A stretch of DNA of 60,668 nt from Actinomycetes bacterium. GTDB taxonomy: Bacteria > Actinomycetota > Aquicultoria > UBA3085 > Oleimmundimicrobiaceae. The stretch spans positions 1 through 60,668 of the forward strand of contig JAUWKI010000006.1 in assembly GCA_030614255.1 (NCBI GenBank), in the 5' to 3' direction. The notes under the pieces were generated by a model that was not told the origin of the DNA, made no database searches, and was given only the letters and a program-made list of their open reading frames with translations. The first letter of the stretch is position 1. Each line of letters opens with the position of its first letter. The position numbers and the translations under genes were made by a program. Below are positions 25,756 to 34,569 of the stretch, piece by piece.

Positions 25756-26163
25756 CTAATATTCTTTTAGCGTTTTTTTGGTATGTGGGCTCGGTGTAAC
25801 TTCATTAAAGATTGGATTCACAAAAAAGATGAACTCTTCAACCAATGTCTCTTTTACAATGAGTTCATCTTTTTTTGTCCCCCAAACTTCCGCTTTATAG
25901 TAATCTATGACTACCTTGGTGTTTAAAATATCTGGAGGCTCTCTCATCTCTCTTAATCTTGCTGGTCTAATTGCAATATAACTCTTTGCTCCGGGGGAGT
26001 TTTGCAGTCTCCATGTCTCCATTTTTTCTCCGTACTTTTTTTCAACAAGGGCACCTGAACTGTTTATTCGCCACATACCTATGTTGTTTCCAAAAAAGGT
26101 AAAAGTGAGTATGATAAAAGTCACAAAAAATAGATATAAGGTTGTTTTCAAAACGTTTTTCAT
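25756..26163 (-). CDS. Hypothetical membrane-anchored protein
   Basis: A 135-residue protein on the minus strand between rplY and pth. One N-terminal hydrophobic helix (about 8-28) is followed by a soluble region with no recognised motif; it could be an exported, membrane-tethered protein. It interrupts an otherwise plus-strand conserved run, and its stop lies 2 bases from the rplY stop. The plain N-terminal anchor and open frame make it a believable gene, but its function is unknown. Confidence 0.55.
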   Translation of the reverse strand: MKNVLKTTLYLFFVTFIILTFTFFGNNIGMWRINSSGALVEKKYGEKMETWRLQNSPGAKSYIAIRPARLREMREPPDILNTKVVIDYYKAEVWGTKKDELIVKETLVEEFIFFVNPIFNEVTPSPHTKKTLKEY

Positions 26164-26256
26164 ACTTACCCCTTTAAAGGTAATTATATATTTATTTTAT
26201 TATTTATTTTATACTTTTAAGTTAAATCCCTTTATTATTTTTAGCTGGAGGCGTCT

Positions 26257-26826
26257 ATGTTGGTAGTTGGTTTGGGTAACCCCGGAATTGGATATGAAGA
26301 GACTCGCCACAATGTGGGCTTCAAGGTGATTGAAACCCTGGCCGATATTTTAGAGATTTCTATTTGGGAGAAAAGCTATAGGTCTTTATGGGGGGAGGGA
26401 AGCGTAGGCGACAAAAAAGTTTTTCTTGCCAAGCCACAAACGTTTGTTAATTTGAGTGGGAGAAGTGTTTCAGCTCTATTGAAGGGTTTAAACTTGGATG
26501 TTTCCTCGCTTTTAGTTGTTCACGACGATATGGATTTGCCTCTAGGGGAAATCAGGGTTAAAAGAACAGGGGGGAGCGGAGGGCATAATGGTCTAAGGTC
26601 GGTAATTGAGACTTTAGGGACCGAAGATTTTGGCAGGATAAAGGTCGGAATTGGTCGTCCTCCCGGGCGGCAAGACCCCACTGTTTATGTGCTTAAATCT
26701 TTTGCTAAAGCTCAGAAAGAGGAGGTAGAATTCGCTATTGGGAGAGCTGCGGAAGCGGTTCTTTCGGTCATAAAAGATGATTATGAAGTTGCGATGAATG
26801 AGTTTAATAGAGGACAAATAGCATAG
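26257..26826 (+). CDS. pth: Peptidyl-tRNA hydrolase
   Basis: Releases tRNA from stalled peptidyl-tRNA (189 aa). GLGNPGIGYEETRHNVGF holds the catalytic His and Asn, HDDMDLPLG the catalytic Asp, and GGSGGHNGLRS the tRNA-binding loop. Full length. It is separated from rplY by a minus-strand gene, which is unusual because ctc and pth are normally adjacent. Confidence 0.97.
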   Translation: MLVVGLGNPGIGYEETRHNVGFKVIETLADILEISIWEKSYRSLWGEGSVGDKKVFLAKPQTFVNLSGRSVSALLKGLNLDVSSLLVVHDDMDLPLGEIRVKRTGGSGGHNGLRSVIETLGTEDFGRIKVGIGRPPGRQDPTVYVLKSFAKAQKEEVEFAIGRAAEAVLSVIKDDYEVAMNEFNRGQIA

Positions 26827-26951
26827 AAAAATTTGAGATTGGACTTGCTCCAACCAATCAGCAACTGGTGGCGAAGTAGTTGCTAATTGTTTAATAAAGC
26901 TTAATAATCTGAAAATACGGATGTACGAAAACTAAAAATAGAATAGCGAGG

Positions 26952-27875
26952 ATGATTAGGTTGAAAAGATTTCTTCTGGTGGGTTTGCTCATTGTGGGTT
27001 TGTTATTGTTGGTTGGCTGTGGAGATAAGGTGGCGGCTACCGTAAATGGCAAGAAGATCTATGGAAATGAAGTAGAAAAGGGATTAAAAACCTTAATTAA
27101 TCAATATCCTCAGATGGTTGAGGATATTACAAGCGATATTGAAGGGGAATTCAGGGAGATGGTTTTGGATAACTTGATTATCGAGGTTTTAGTTGCTGAG
27201 GAGGCGGCAAAAGAGGGGGTCGAGATTTCAAAGGATGAAATTGATTCCGAAATTGAGAAGGTTAAGAAAGATTTTCCGGATGAGCAAGCATTTTTAGAAG
27301 CTTTGAAGAAAAACGATATGGCCTTGGAGAACCTTGAGGAGGAGATCGAAAAATTTCTAATTCAACAAAAAATGATAGAAAAAGTGACGGCGAGTATCGA
27401 AGCGACTGATAAAGAAGTCGAGGAATACTACGAGAAAAACAAGGAGAGTTTCATGGAGCCTGAGCAGGTCCATGCCAAACACATTCTTCTTGAGGACGAG
27501 GAGACGGCCAAAAAAGTTTTGACTGCCCTTGAAGATGGCTCTGATTTTGCGGAACTTGCTAGCGAGCATTCAACCGATCCTGGTTCCAAAGATAAAGGCG
27601 GAGATCTTGATTGGATGAGTCGTGACCAACTTGTGCCGGAATTTGCCGAAGCGGCCTTCAATCTCTCAATAGGACAATTGAGTGATTTGGTGAAGAGTCA
27701 ATTTGGATATCATATCATCGTCGTTGAAGAGAGAAAAGAAGCGTTACAAAAGAGCTTTGAGGATGTTAAGGAAGAGATTGAACAAATTATACTTGAAGAA
27801 AAAAGAAGCGAAAAATTTCAGGACTGGATAGAAGACCTAAAAGAAAAAGCGGATATTGAGAAAAACATTTCGTAA
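26952..27875 (+). CDS. PrsA/SurA-like peptidyl-prolyl isomerase lipoprotein
   Basis: Extracytoplasmic folding factor (307 aa). A lipoprotein signal ends in LLLVGC, so it is predicted to be lipid-anchored outside the membrane. A SurA-N-like helical part precedes the parvulin domain: EQVHAKHILL, FAELASEHSTDPGSKDKGGDL, FGYHIIVVEE. The C-terminus is helical and charged. Helps fold secreted proteins. mazG starts 11 bases after its stop. Confidence 0.92.
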   Translation: MIRLKRFLLVGLLIVGLLLLVGCGDKVAATVNGKKIYGNEVEKGLKTLINQYPQMVEDITSDIEGEFREMVLDNLIIEVLVAEEAAKEGVEISKDEIDSEIEKVKKDFPDEQAFLEALKKNDMALENLEEEIEKFLIQQKMIEKVTASIEATDKEVEEYYEKNKESFMEPEQVHAKHILLEDEETAKKVLTALEDGSDFAELASEHSTDPGSKDKGGDLDWMSRDQLVPEFAEAAFNLSIGQLSDLVKSQFGYHIIVVEERKEALQKSFEDVKEEIEQIILEEKRSEKFQDWIEDLKEKADIEKNIS

Positions 27876-27886
27876 GGGAAATTTAA

Positions 27887-28666
27887 ATGTCTGAGTGTTT
27901 AGGATTTGAAAAATTGGTTGAAATAATGGCCATTTTAAGGGGGCCTTCCGGTTGTCCTTGGGATAAAGAGCAGACCTATAAATCGCTTACTCCTCATCTT
28001 ATTGAGGAATCATACGAAGTGTTGGATGCAGTTGATCGACAAGACTTTGATCACCTTAGAGAAGAATTGGGAGACCTTTTACTTCAGATTGTTTTTTATG
28101 CTCAGATGGCTTCAGAGGAAGAAAAATTCGATGTCAATGATGTAATTGGAGATATTGTTGAGAAATTGAAACGTCGCCACCCTCATATTTTTGCCGATGA
28201 GATAGTATCTAATTCAAATGATGTGTTGAAGAGTTGGGAGCGAATAAAAAAGGAAGAGAAGGGAAATTCTTCATGTTTTGCAGAGACTCTGAGTGTTTTT
28301 CCATCGCTTATATATGCATCTAAATTGCAAACTAAAGCTTCACGGTTGGGTTTTGATTGGCCATTTGTCGAAGATATATTCGACAAACTTGATGAGGAAG
28401 TTGGAGAGTTTAGGGAGGAATATCGCGAAGGTGGAAATATCGAAGAAGAAATTGGTGATATTTTGTTTACGATAGTAAACATAGCTCGTCGCCTGAGCAT
28501 AGATTCTGAGATTGCACTGAGGAAAGTTGCAAATAAATTTCATGAGCGTTTTAATTTTATGGAGAGAAAGGCCGAAGAAAAAGGACTCGATTTTGAAACT
28601 TTATCTCTGGAAGATAAAGACAAATTATGGGAAGAAGCTAAAGGGTTGATGGCGGATAGTAAATAG
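27887..28666 (+). CDS. mazG: Nucleoside triphosphate pyrophosphohydrolase MazG
   Basis: House-cleaning NTP pyrophosphatase (259 aa) with two MazG domains. Domain one has GPSGCPWDKEQTYKSL and EELGDLLLQIVFYA; domain two has EEIGDILFTIVNIARR. These EExxD helices bind Mg2+. mazG lies two genes after pth and directly before eno, where Bacillus has mazG (yabN) and actinobacteria have mazG-eno, so it marks the overlap between the two gene orders. Confidence 0.93.
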   Translation: MSECLGFEKLVEIMAILRGPSGCPWDKEQTYKSLTPHLIEESYEVLDAVDRQDFDHLREELGDLLLQIVFYAQMASEEEKFDVNDVIGDIVEKLKRRHPHIFADEIVSNSNDVLKSWERIKKEEKGNSSCFAETLSVFPSLIYASKLQTKASRLGFDWPFVEDIFDKLDEEVGEFREEYREGGNIEEEIGDILFTIVNIARRLSIDSEIALRKVANKFHERFNFMERKAEEKGLDFETLSLEDKDKLWEEAKGLMADSK

Positions 28667-28671
28667 CAGAT

Positions 28672-28708
28672 GCCTGTCCGCTTTTGGCGGGCTTGCCCGC
28701 CGCTGGCA
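28672..28708. repeat. GC-rich palindromic repeat after mazG
   Basis: GCCTGTCCGCTTTTGGCGGGC is followed by TTGCCCGCCGCTGGCAG. The core CCCGCCGCTGGC matches the repeat at 5966-5988. The rest of the 193-base gap before eno is AT-rich with repeated AAAATGAAAAATGAA-like stretches and shows no gene. Confidence 0.55.
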
Positions 28709-28844
28709 GATAGCAAACAACTAAATGAAAAATGTAAAATGAAAAATGAAGAACCATAATGTAGAATTAAAAATGTTTTTAAATCTTTTTTCATTCTTCT
28801 ATATAGTTCTGCATTTATATATTTTAATTCTTCACTTTAACTAG

Positions 28845-30149
<1,305 letters not shown>

Positions 30150-30176
30150 AATCTTGCTCCAATAAAGGAGAAATAC

Positions 30177-31589
30177 ATGCGCCGCACTAAGATAGTTTGC
30201 ACAATAGGTCCTGCTAGTGAAGATGCTGTGATCTTAAAAGAGCTGGTAAATGTGGGAATGAATGTTGCTAGACTCAACTTTTCTCATGGCAGCCACGAAG
30301 AACACGCAAGAAATATTTCCAAAATACGAGAAATATCGACTGACCTGAATACGCCCATTGGAATACTGTTGGATTTATCGGGCCCCAAGCTCAGAGTCGG
30401 CGAAATCGCCGGAGGCAGTGTAACTCTTAAGTCTGGTCAAGACTTCATTTTGACAACATCATCTCTGCGAGGAGATGAAAATGAGGCTTCCGTAAATTTT
30501 TTAGAACTTCCGAGCGATGCGTCTCCGGGGGATACCATTCTTCTCAATGAGGGTCTCATTGAGCTAAAAGTTAAATTGATAAAGGAAAGCAAGGTTATTA
30601 CCGAGGTGATAAGTGGCGGCAAACTCTTGTCTCACAAAGGTATCAACTTGCCGAATGTTTCTACGAGTGTCGAAGCTATCACAGAAAAAGATGTTGAGGA
30701 CTTAAAATTTGGCCTCAAGCACGAAGTTGATTGGGTCGCAATGTCTTTTGTCAGGTCCCCGGACGATATCAAAAAATTAAGGTCGCTGATGCATGATTTT
30801 GGAAAAGAAGTTCCTATAATTGCTAAGATAGAAAAACATGAAGCTGCGGGAAGAATGGACGAGATTATTGATGTGGCCGATGGCATAATGGTAGCGCGTG
30901 GAGACCTCGGGGTTGAAATGTCTCCCGAGGAAGTACCCATCATTCAAAAAAAGGCAATTGGCAAGGCGATGAGAAAAGGCAAACCTGTTATTACCGCGAC
31001 GCAGATGTTGAGCTCGATGATTGAAAACTTACGTCCAACTAGGGCCGAAGTAAGCGATGTTGCAAATGCTATATTTGACGGAACAGACGCGGTGATGCTC
31101 TCGGGAGAAACGGCTATTGGGAACTATCCGGTTGAGTCGGTTGAGATGATGGCAAGAGTTATTGAAAAGACTGAAGATTACATAGATTATGCTGGTGAAC
31201 TAGGAAACAAGAGAAAATGGGCCCAAAAAAACGTTACCGATGCTATCGGTTTCGCGGCATGTGAACTGGCCAGAGGATTGAAAGCAAAGGTCATTATCAC
31301 CTCAACACAGTCAGGGAATACGGCCAGGAGAGTGTCAAAATACAGATCTGCGGAGCAAATAGCGGCTGTTACTCCTGAGAATGAGGTCGCGAGACAATTG
31401 ACTGTATCCTGGGGAGTTGTGCCCCTGCATATAACACCAAGTCGAGATACCGATGAAATGATTAAAAAGGCCGTGGATAAAGTGGTTGAAGCGGGATTGG
31501 TAAAAAAGGGTGATAATGTTGTTATTACGGCGGGTGTTATTGTAAACATTCCGGGGACCACTAACTTAATAAAAGTTCATAAAGTCTAA
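30177..31589 (+). CDS. pyk: Pyruvate kinase
   Basis: Makes pyruvate and ATP from phosphoenolpyruvate (470 aa). RRTKIVCTIGPAS, ARLNFSHGSHE, KIEKHEA, VARGDLGVE and ATQMLSSMI are all present, with a C-terminal regulatory domain (VIITSTQSGNTARRVSKYR). It lacks the extra PEP-utiliser domain seen in bacillar enzymes. Its place between eno and ftsB is not the usual actinobacterial order, where eno and ftsB adjoin. Confidence 0.97.
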   Translation: MRRTKIVCTIGPASEDAVILKELVNVGMNVARLNFSHGSHEEHARNISKIREISTDLNTPIGILLDLSGPKLRVGEIAGGSVTLKSGQDFILTTSSLRGDENEASVNFLELPSDASPGDTILLNEGLIELKVKLIKESKVITEVISGGKLLSHKGINLPNVSTSVEAITEKDVEDLKFGLKHEVDWVAMSFVRSPDDIKKLRSLMHDFGKEVPIIAKIEKHEAAGRMDEIIDVADGIMVARGDLGVEMSPEEVPIIQKKAIGKAMRKGKPVITATQMLSSMIENLRPTRAEVSDVANAIFDGTDAVMLSGETAIGNYPVESVEMMARVIEKTEDYIDYAGELGNKRKWAQKNVTDAIGFAACELARGLKAKVIITSTQSGNTARRVSKYRSAEQIAAVTPENEVARQLTVSWGVVPLHITPSRDTDEMIKKAVDKVVEAGLVKKGDNVVITAGVIVNIPGTTNLIKVHKV

Positions 31590-31601
31590 AAAGGATGCGA
31601 C

Positions 31602-32072
31602 ATGAGACCTCAAGCTCGCAAAGCAAAGCTATCCACCAAATCAACGAGCAAAAAAAATAGAGATTTGAGGAAGAAAAAGAGAAAAAGTTTTAGGTTGAAT
31701 CCACAATGGTTTATATGTGGTGTTTTATTAATTGTGGTAGGACTTTGGCTGTCTCGGCCAGTTATGCAAGGGATTGTGGAGAGAAAAGAAATTTTTGTGT
31801 TGCAGGATGAAATAGTTGAGTTACAGAAAGAAAACGAGGCCCTAGAGAGGGAAGTATCGGCATTAAATTCTGATGATGATATAGAAATAATTGCAAGGCA
31901 AGATCTTGGTCTGATAAAACCGGGCGAAGAATCTTATATAGTAATTTCTGAGGACGAAGAGGAAAAAGAGGTGGGCTCTCAGGTAATAAACGAAAGTTAT
32001 GAGGAGAAAGAGTCGAACGAATCAATTTGGCAACAGTTTCTGGAGTTCATTGCGAATCTTTTAAACAGGTAA
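31602..32072 (+). CDS. FtsB/DivIC-family septum formation protein
   Basis: Single-pass division protein (156 aa). A basic cytosolic N-terminus (about 35 residues, rich in Lys/Arg/Ser) precedes one membrane helix (about 44-60), then a coiled coil (LQDEIVELQKENEALEREV) and the conserved IIARQDLGLIKPGEESYIV end of DivIC proteins. The C-terminus is acidic. Part of the FtsB-FtsL-FtsQ divisome complex. Location between glycolytic genes and DUF501 is the actinobacterial setting; Bacillus also has divIC downstream of mazG. Confidence 0.9.
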   Translation: MRPQARKAKLSTKSTSKKNRDLRKKKRKSFRLNPQWFICGVLLIVVGLWLSRPVMQGIVERKEIFVLQDEIVELQKENEALEREVSALNSDDDIEIIARQDLGLIKPGEESYIVISEDEEEKEVGSQVINESYEEKESNESIWQQFLEFIANLLNR

Positions 32073-32122
32073 CCGAAACGTGGTTTAAACTTTTCTTTTA
32101 CTCCGGTTTTAACTTTAAAGAT

Positions 32123-32632
32123 ATGAGAATTAGCGGAGCGGATATTCAATTAATCGAAAAACAACTCGGGCGGAAACCTCGTGGTTTGCTGAGGGTGATC
32201 AAGAGATGCAATGGGGGATATCCTAAGGTTATTTTAAATTCCCCTGTTTTGGATGATGGCACCCCTTTCCCCACAATTTTCTGGTTGACGTGTCCGTTTT
32301 TGGTTAAAGAGATTTCGCGTCTAGAAGGAAAAGGCTGGATAAAACACCTTCAAACGCAACTTGCTAAAGATAGTTTTTTCAAGCTGAAACTAGAGGAAGC
32401 TCACGACGATTATCGCCAAAGGCGAGCATCTTTGATGAGTTCCCAAGGGGCTGAGCGTAATGGTATCGGTGGAGCATCTAACTCAGAGGGACTGAAGTGT
32501 TTACATGCTCACTATGCTCATTATCTTGCGACCGGTTGTAATCCCGTTGGAGAATTAGTTGATGAGCATATTGGTGAAATCGGTGAGTGTGATATATGCG
32601 GGAAGTGGATTGATGAAATTAGCATCGATTGA
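32123..32632 (+). CDS. DUF501 protein
   Basis: Family typical of Actinomycetota (169 aa), function unknown. ATG 32123 gives the standard start MRISGADIQLIEKQLGRKPRG. DDGTPFPTIFWLTCPFLVKEISRLE is the conserved core. The C-terminal part has CLHAHYAHYLATGCNPVGE and CDICG, with His and Cys residues that could bind metal. Overlaps the ppx gene by 20 bases, so the two are probably co-translated. Best single pointer to the phylum in this window. Confidence 0.9.
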   Translation: MRISGADIQLIEKQLGRKPRGLLRVIKRCNGGYPKVILNSPVLDDGTPFPTIFWLTCPFLVKEISRLEGKGWIKHLQTQLAKDSFFKLKLEEAHDDYRQRRASLMSSQGAERNGIGGASNSEGLKCLHAHYAHYLATGCNPVGELVDEHIGEIGECDICGKWIDEISID

Positions 32633-33527
32633 TATTGGAACGAACTCTGTTCGTCTGATGATTGCTGAAAAAGAGGAGAATTGCCTAAAGACTCTTTATC
32701 GTGGAACCAAAATTACTAGGTTGGGTGAAGCGGTTAACGAGAAGCAAGTTCTGCTGGATTCGGCCACTCGGCGCACTCTCTTAGCATTAAAAAAATACAA
32801 AGAGGTTGTCGAGGGTTATAAGGTGGATAAGGTTAGAGTTGTTGCAACGAGTGCTGTGCGGGATGCAAAAAACGCACCCGTATTCATCGATGAGATAAAA
32901 GAAAAAATTGGTTTTCATGTGGAGATTCTAACGGGAGAAAGGGAAGCCGAACTATCTTTTCTAGGGGCTACATATGATTTTAGCGAGGATTCTCAGCCAA
33001 TTTTAGTTATCGACATAGGTGGAGGCAGCACGGAAATTATTCTTGGAGAAGCTGGTTTTATCGAAAATTTTTTCAGTTTGGACATCGGGAGCGTGCGTTT
33101 AACTGAGATGTTTGTTAAGAACGATCCACCTCTTGAATCCGAGATTTGGTCAATTGAAAATTGTGTTCATTCCGTCGGAAGGATGATTTTTAAAAAAATC
33201 GAGGTGGGAAAAGATTTGCTTTGTCTGGGCTTAGCCGGCACGATAACTACGTTGTCGGCAATTTCTCAGCGGATGGAGGTTTATGATTCCGAGAGAATTC
33301 ATGGTTCGATGCTTTCACTTTCTGAGATTGAGCGTATTTTAAATTATCTTTTGAGCAAAAATTTTTCTGAACGAAGACAAGTTACAGGACTTGAAAGAGA
33401 GCGGGCCGATATAGTAATTGCGGGCGCGGTTATTTTGAAAGAGATAATGAAAGCCCTTAATTTAAAAGAGATTATTGTGAGCGAGCATGATATTTTAGAC
33501 GGTCTTATTCTTTCGATAGATACTTAA
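32613..33527 (+). CDS. Ppx/GppA phosphatase family protein
   Basis: Exopolyphosphatase or pppGpp phosphatase (304 aa) of the actin-like ATPase superfamily. LASIDIGTNSVRLMIAE is the phosphate-1 motif, ATSAVRDAKN and LTGEREAELSFLGA follow, VIDIGGGSTEII is phosphate-2, and GLAGTITTLSAI the adenosine motif. Single catalytic half without the C-terminal HD-like extension, as is usual for actinobacterial Ppx. ATG 32613 lies inside the end of DUF501. Confidence 0.92.
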   Translation: MKLASIDIGTNSVRLMIAEKEENCLKTLYRGTKITRLGEAVNEKQVLLDSATRRTLLALKKYKEVVEGYKVDKVRVVATSAVRDAKNAPVFIDEIKEKIGFHVEILTGEREAELSFLGATYDFSEDSQPILVIDIGGGSTEIILGEAGFIENFFSLDIGSVRLTEMFVKNDPPLESEIWSIENCVHSVGRMIFKKIEVGKDLLCLGLAGTITTLSAISQRMEVYDSERIHGSMLSLSEIERILNYLLSKNFSERRQVTGLERERADIVIAGAVILKEIMKALNLKEIIVSEHDILDGLILSIDT

Positions 33528-33572
33528 TACTAGTGACTGCTAATTACCCTTCACTATCAACTGTCCGATAAG

Positions 33573-33815
33573 CCCTGCCTACCGGCAGGCAGGGCAGGCA
33601 GGGGTTGACTCTTGACTTTCCCTTGCACCCTTTCCCCTGTTAGTCGGGAGTCTAATTTTAATTTAAAATGAAAAAAGTTTTAACCAAAGGATAACCCTTT
33701 AGTTAAACACCTGGGAACTTTATCTTTCATTGGATGGTTTTCAGTTTTAAATTTTTCTATACCGTGCCTACCGCCGTGCCTACCGCCGTGCCTACCGGCA
33801 GGCACGGCAGGCAGG
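33573..33815. repeat. Cluster of CCTACCGGCAGG-type palindromes
   Basis: The 426-base gap between ppx and tRNA-Leu has no gene. It holds a perfect 9-bp palindrome, GCCCTGCCT/AGGCAGGGC (33573-33581 approx. with 33587-33595), and at 33762-33797 three tandem copies of CCGTGCCTACCG followed by the inverted sequence to 33815. Similar sequence recurs near 52643-52687. REP-like intergenic repeats are the likely explanation. Confidence 0.75.
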
Positions 33816-33903
33816 TCGTTTTTATATCTTCATTCTCCATTTTTCATTTACTTATCAGTCCCGCCAGTAGTGGGCAAGCATAAGCCATTTGCCTTTTTCA
33901 TTC

Positions 33904-33932
33904 TTGAATTAAAACAACTGCTTTGTTATATT
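33904..33932 (+). promoter_or_regulatory. Promoter of tRNA-Leu
   Basis: TTGAAT (33904-33909) and TATATT (33927-33932) are 17 bases apart. Initiation near 33939 would be 15 bases before the tRNA. Confidence 0.75.
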
Positions 33933-33953
33933 AAATTCGCCTTATGAAAAAGT

Positions 33954-34041
33954 GCCCGAGTGGCGGAACAGGCAGACGCAACGGACTTAAAATCCGTTGT
34001 CCCTTGTGGACGTGTCGGTTCGACTCCGACCTCGGGCACCA
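33954..34041 (+). tRNA. tRNA-Leu (anticodon TAA)
   Basis: Class II tRNA with a long variable arm. Acceptor GCCCGAG pairs with CTCGGGC, the anticodon stem ACGGA/TCCGT encloses CTTAAAA with anticodon TAA, the variable arm is TGTCCCTTGTGGACG, and the T arm GTCGG-TTCGACT-CCGAC. Discriminator A and encoded CCA (34039-34041). Confidence 0.96.
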
Positions 34042-34258
34042 GTTTGAGCAAATTTGTTAATTTTTTCACGAATTTGATTGATAAAAAAGAAAAAACGGTG
34101 TAAATTTGGGAATGTTTAAATTATAGCAAGAGGTAATTTTTCAAAGATTTTGATTAAAAAAATAGGATTTTATAGATAAAAAGCGTATTTAAATAAAATT
34201 ATATAGGCAGGTATGACTGAGATGTTAAATTTTTCTTAAAAAAGAAAGGTGAACAGAG

Positions 34259-34567
34259 GTGCCGGAGAGATTAAAAAAAATTCGTGAAGCTGAAATCCAA
34301 GCTTCGAAAATTATAGAAGAGGCAAAACAGCAGTCAGAAAAAGTTATTGAACAAAGCAAAAAAAAGAGTCAGGAGCTTATTGGGAAAACTGTCGAGGAAG
34401 CAGAAGCTGAGGGCAAGATCCTAAAAGAAAAGATGCTAAAGGAGAGCGAAAAAGAGGCCAAAAGACTTAAAGCTGATGCTGAAAGACAAAAAGCCGATAT
34501 CTCTCAGAAAGCAAAGGTCAATTTTGACTCTTCAGTAAAGATTGTTGTCAAGGAGTTGGTTGATTAA
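34259..34567 (+). CDS. ntpF: V-type ATPase subunit F/H (peripheral stalk, NtpF-like)
   Basis: A 102-residue, almost wholly helical coiled-coil protein starting with GTG after GAACAGAGG. Alternating Lys/Glu heptads (EEAKQQSEKVIEQSKKKSQ) fit the stalk subunit that pairs with subunit E in V/A-type ATPases. It is the first gene of the nine-gene operon, matching NtpF of Enterococcus in position and size. The 217 bases upstream are AT-rich and must contain the operon promoter, but no convincing -35/-10 pair was fixed. Confidence 0.85.
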   Translation: MPERLKKIREAEIQASKIIEEAKQQSEKVIEQSKKKSQELIGKTVEEAEAEGKILKEKMLKESEKEAKRLKADAERQKADISQKAKVNFDSSVKIVVKELVD

Positions 34568-34569
34568 AG

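Noticed and set aside
26862-26890. Hairpin AGCAACT/AGTTGCT after pth as a terminator.
   Set aside because: Stem is short, the loop is 11 bases, and only a weak T-run follows; too little support.
33762-33815. Short tandem repeats as a CRISPR array.
   Set aside because: Units are 12 bases, directly adjacent without spacers, and no cas genes are in the window.
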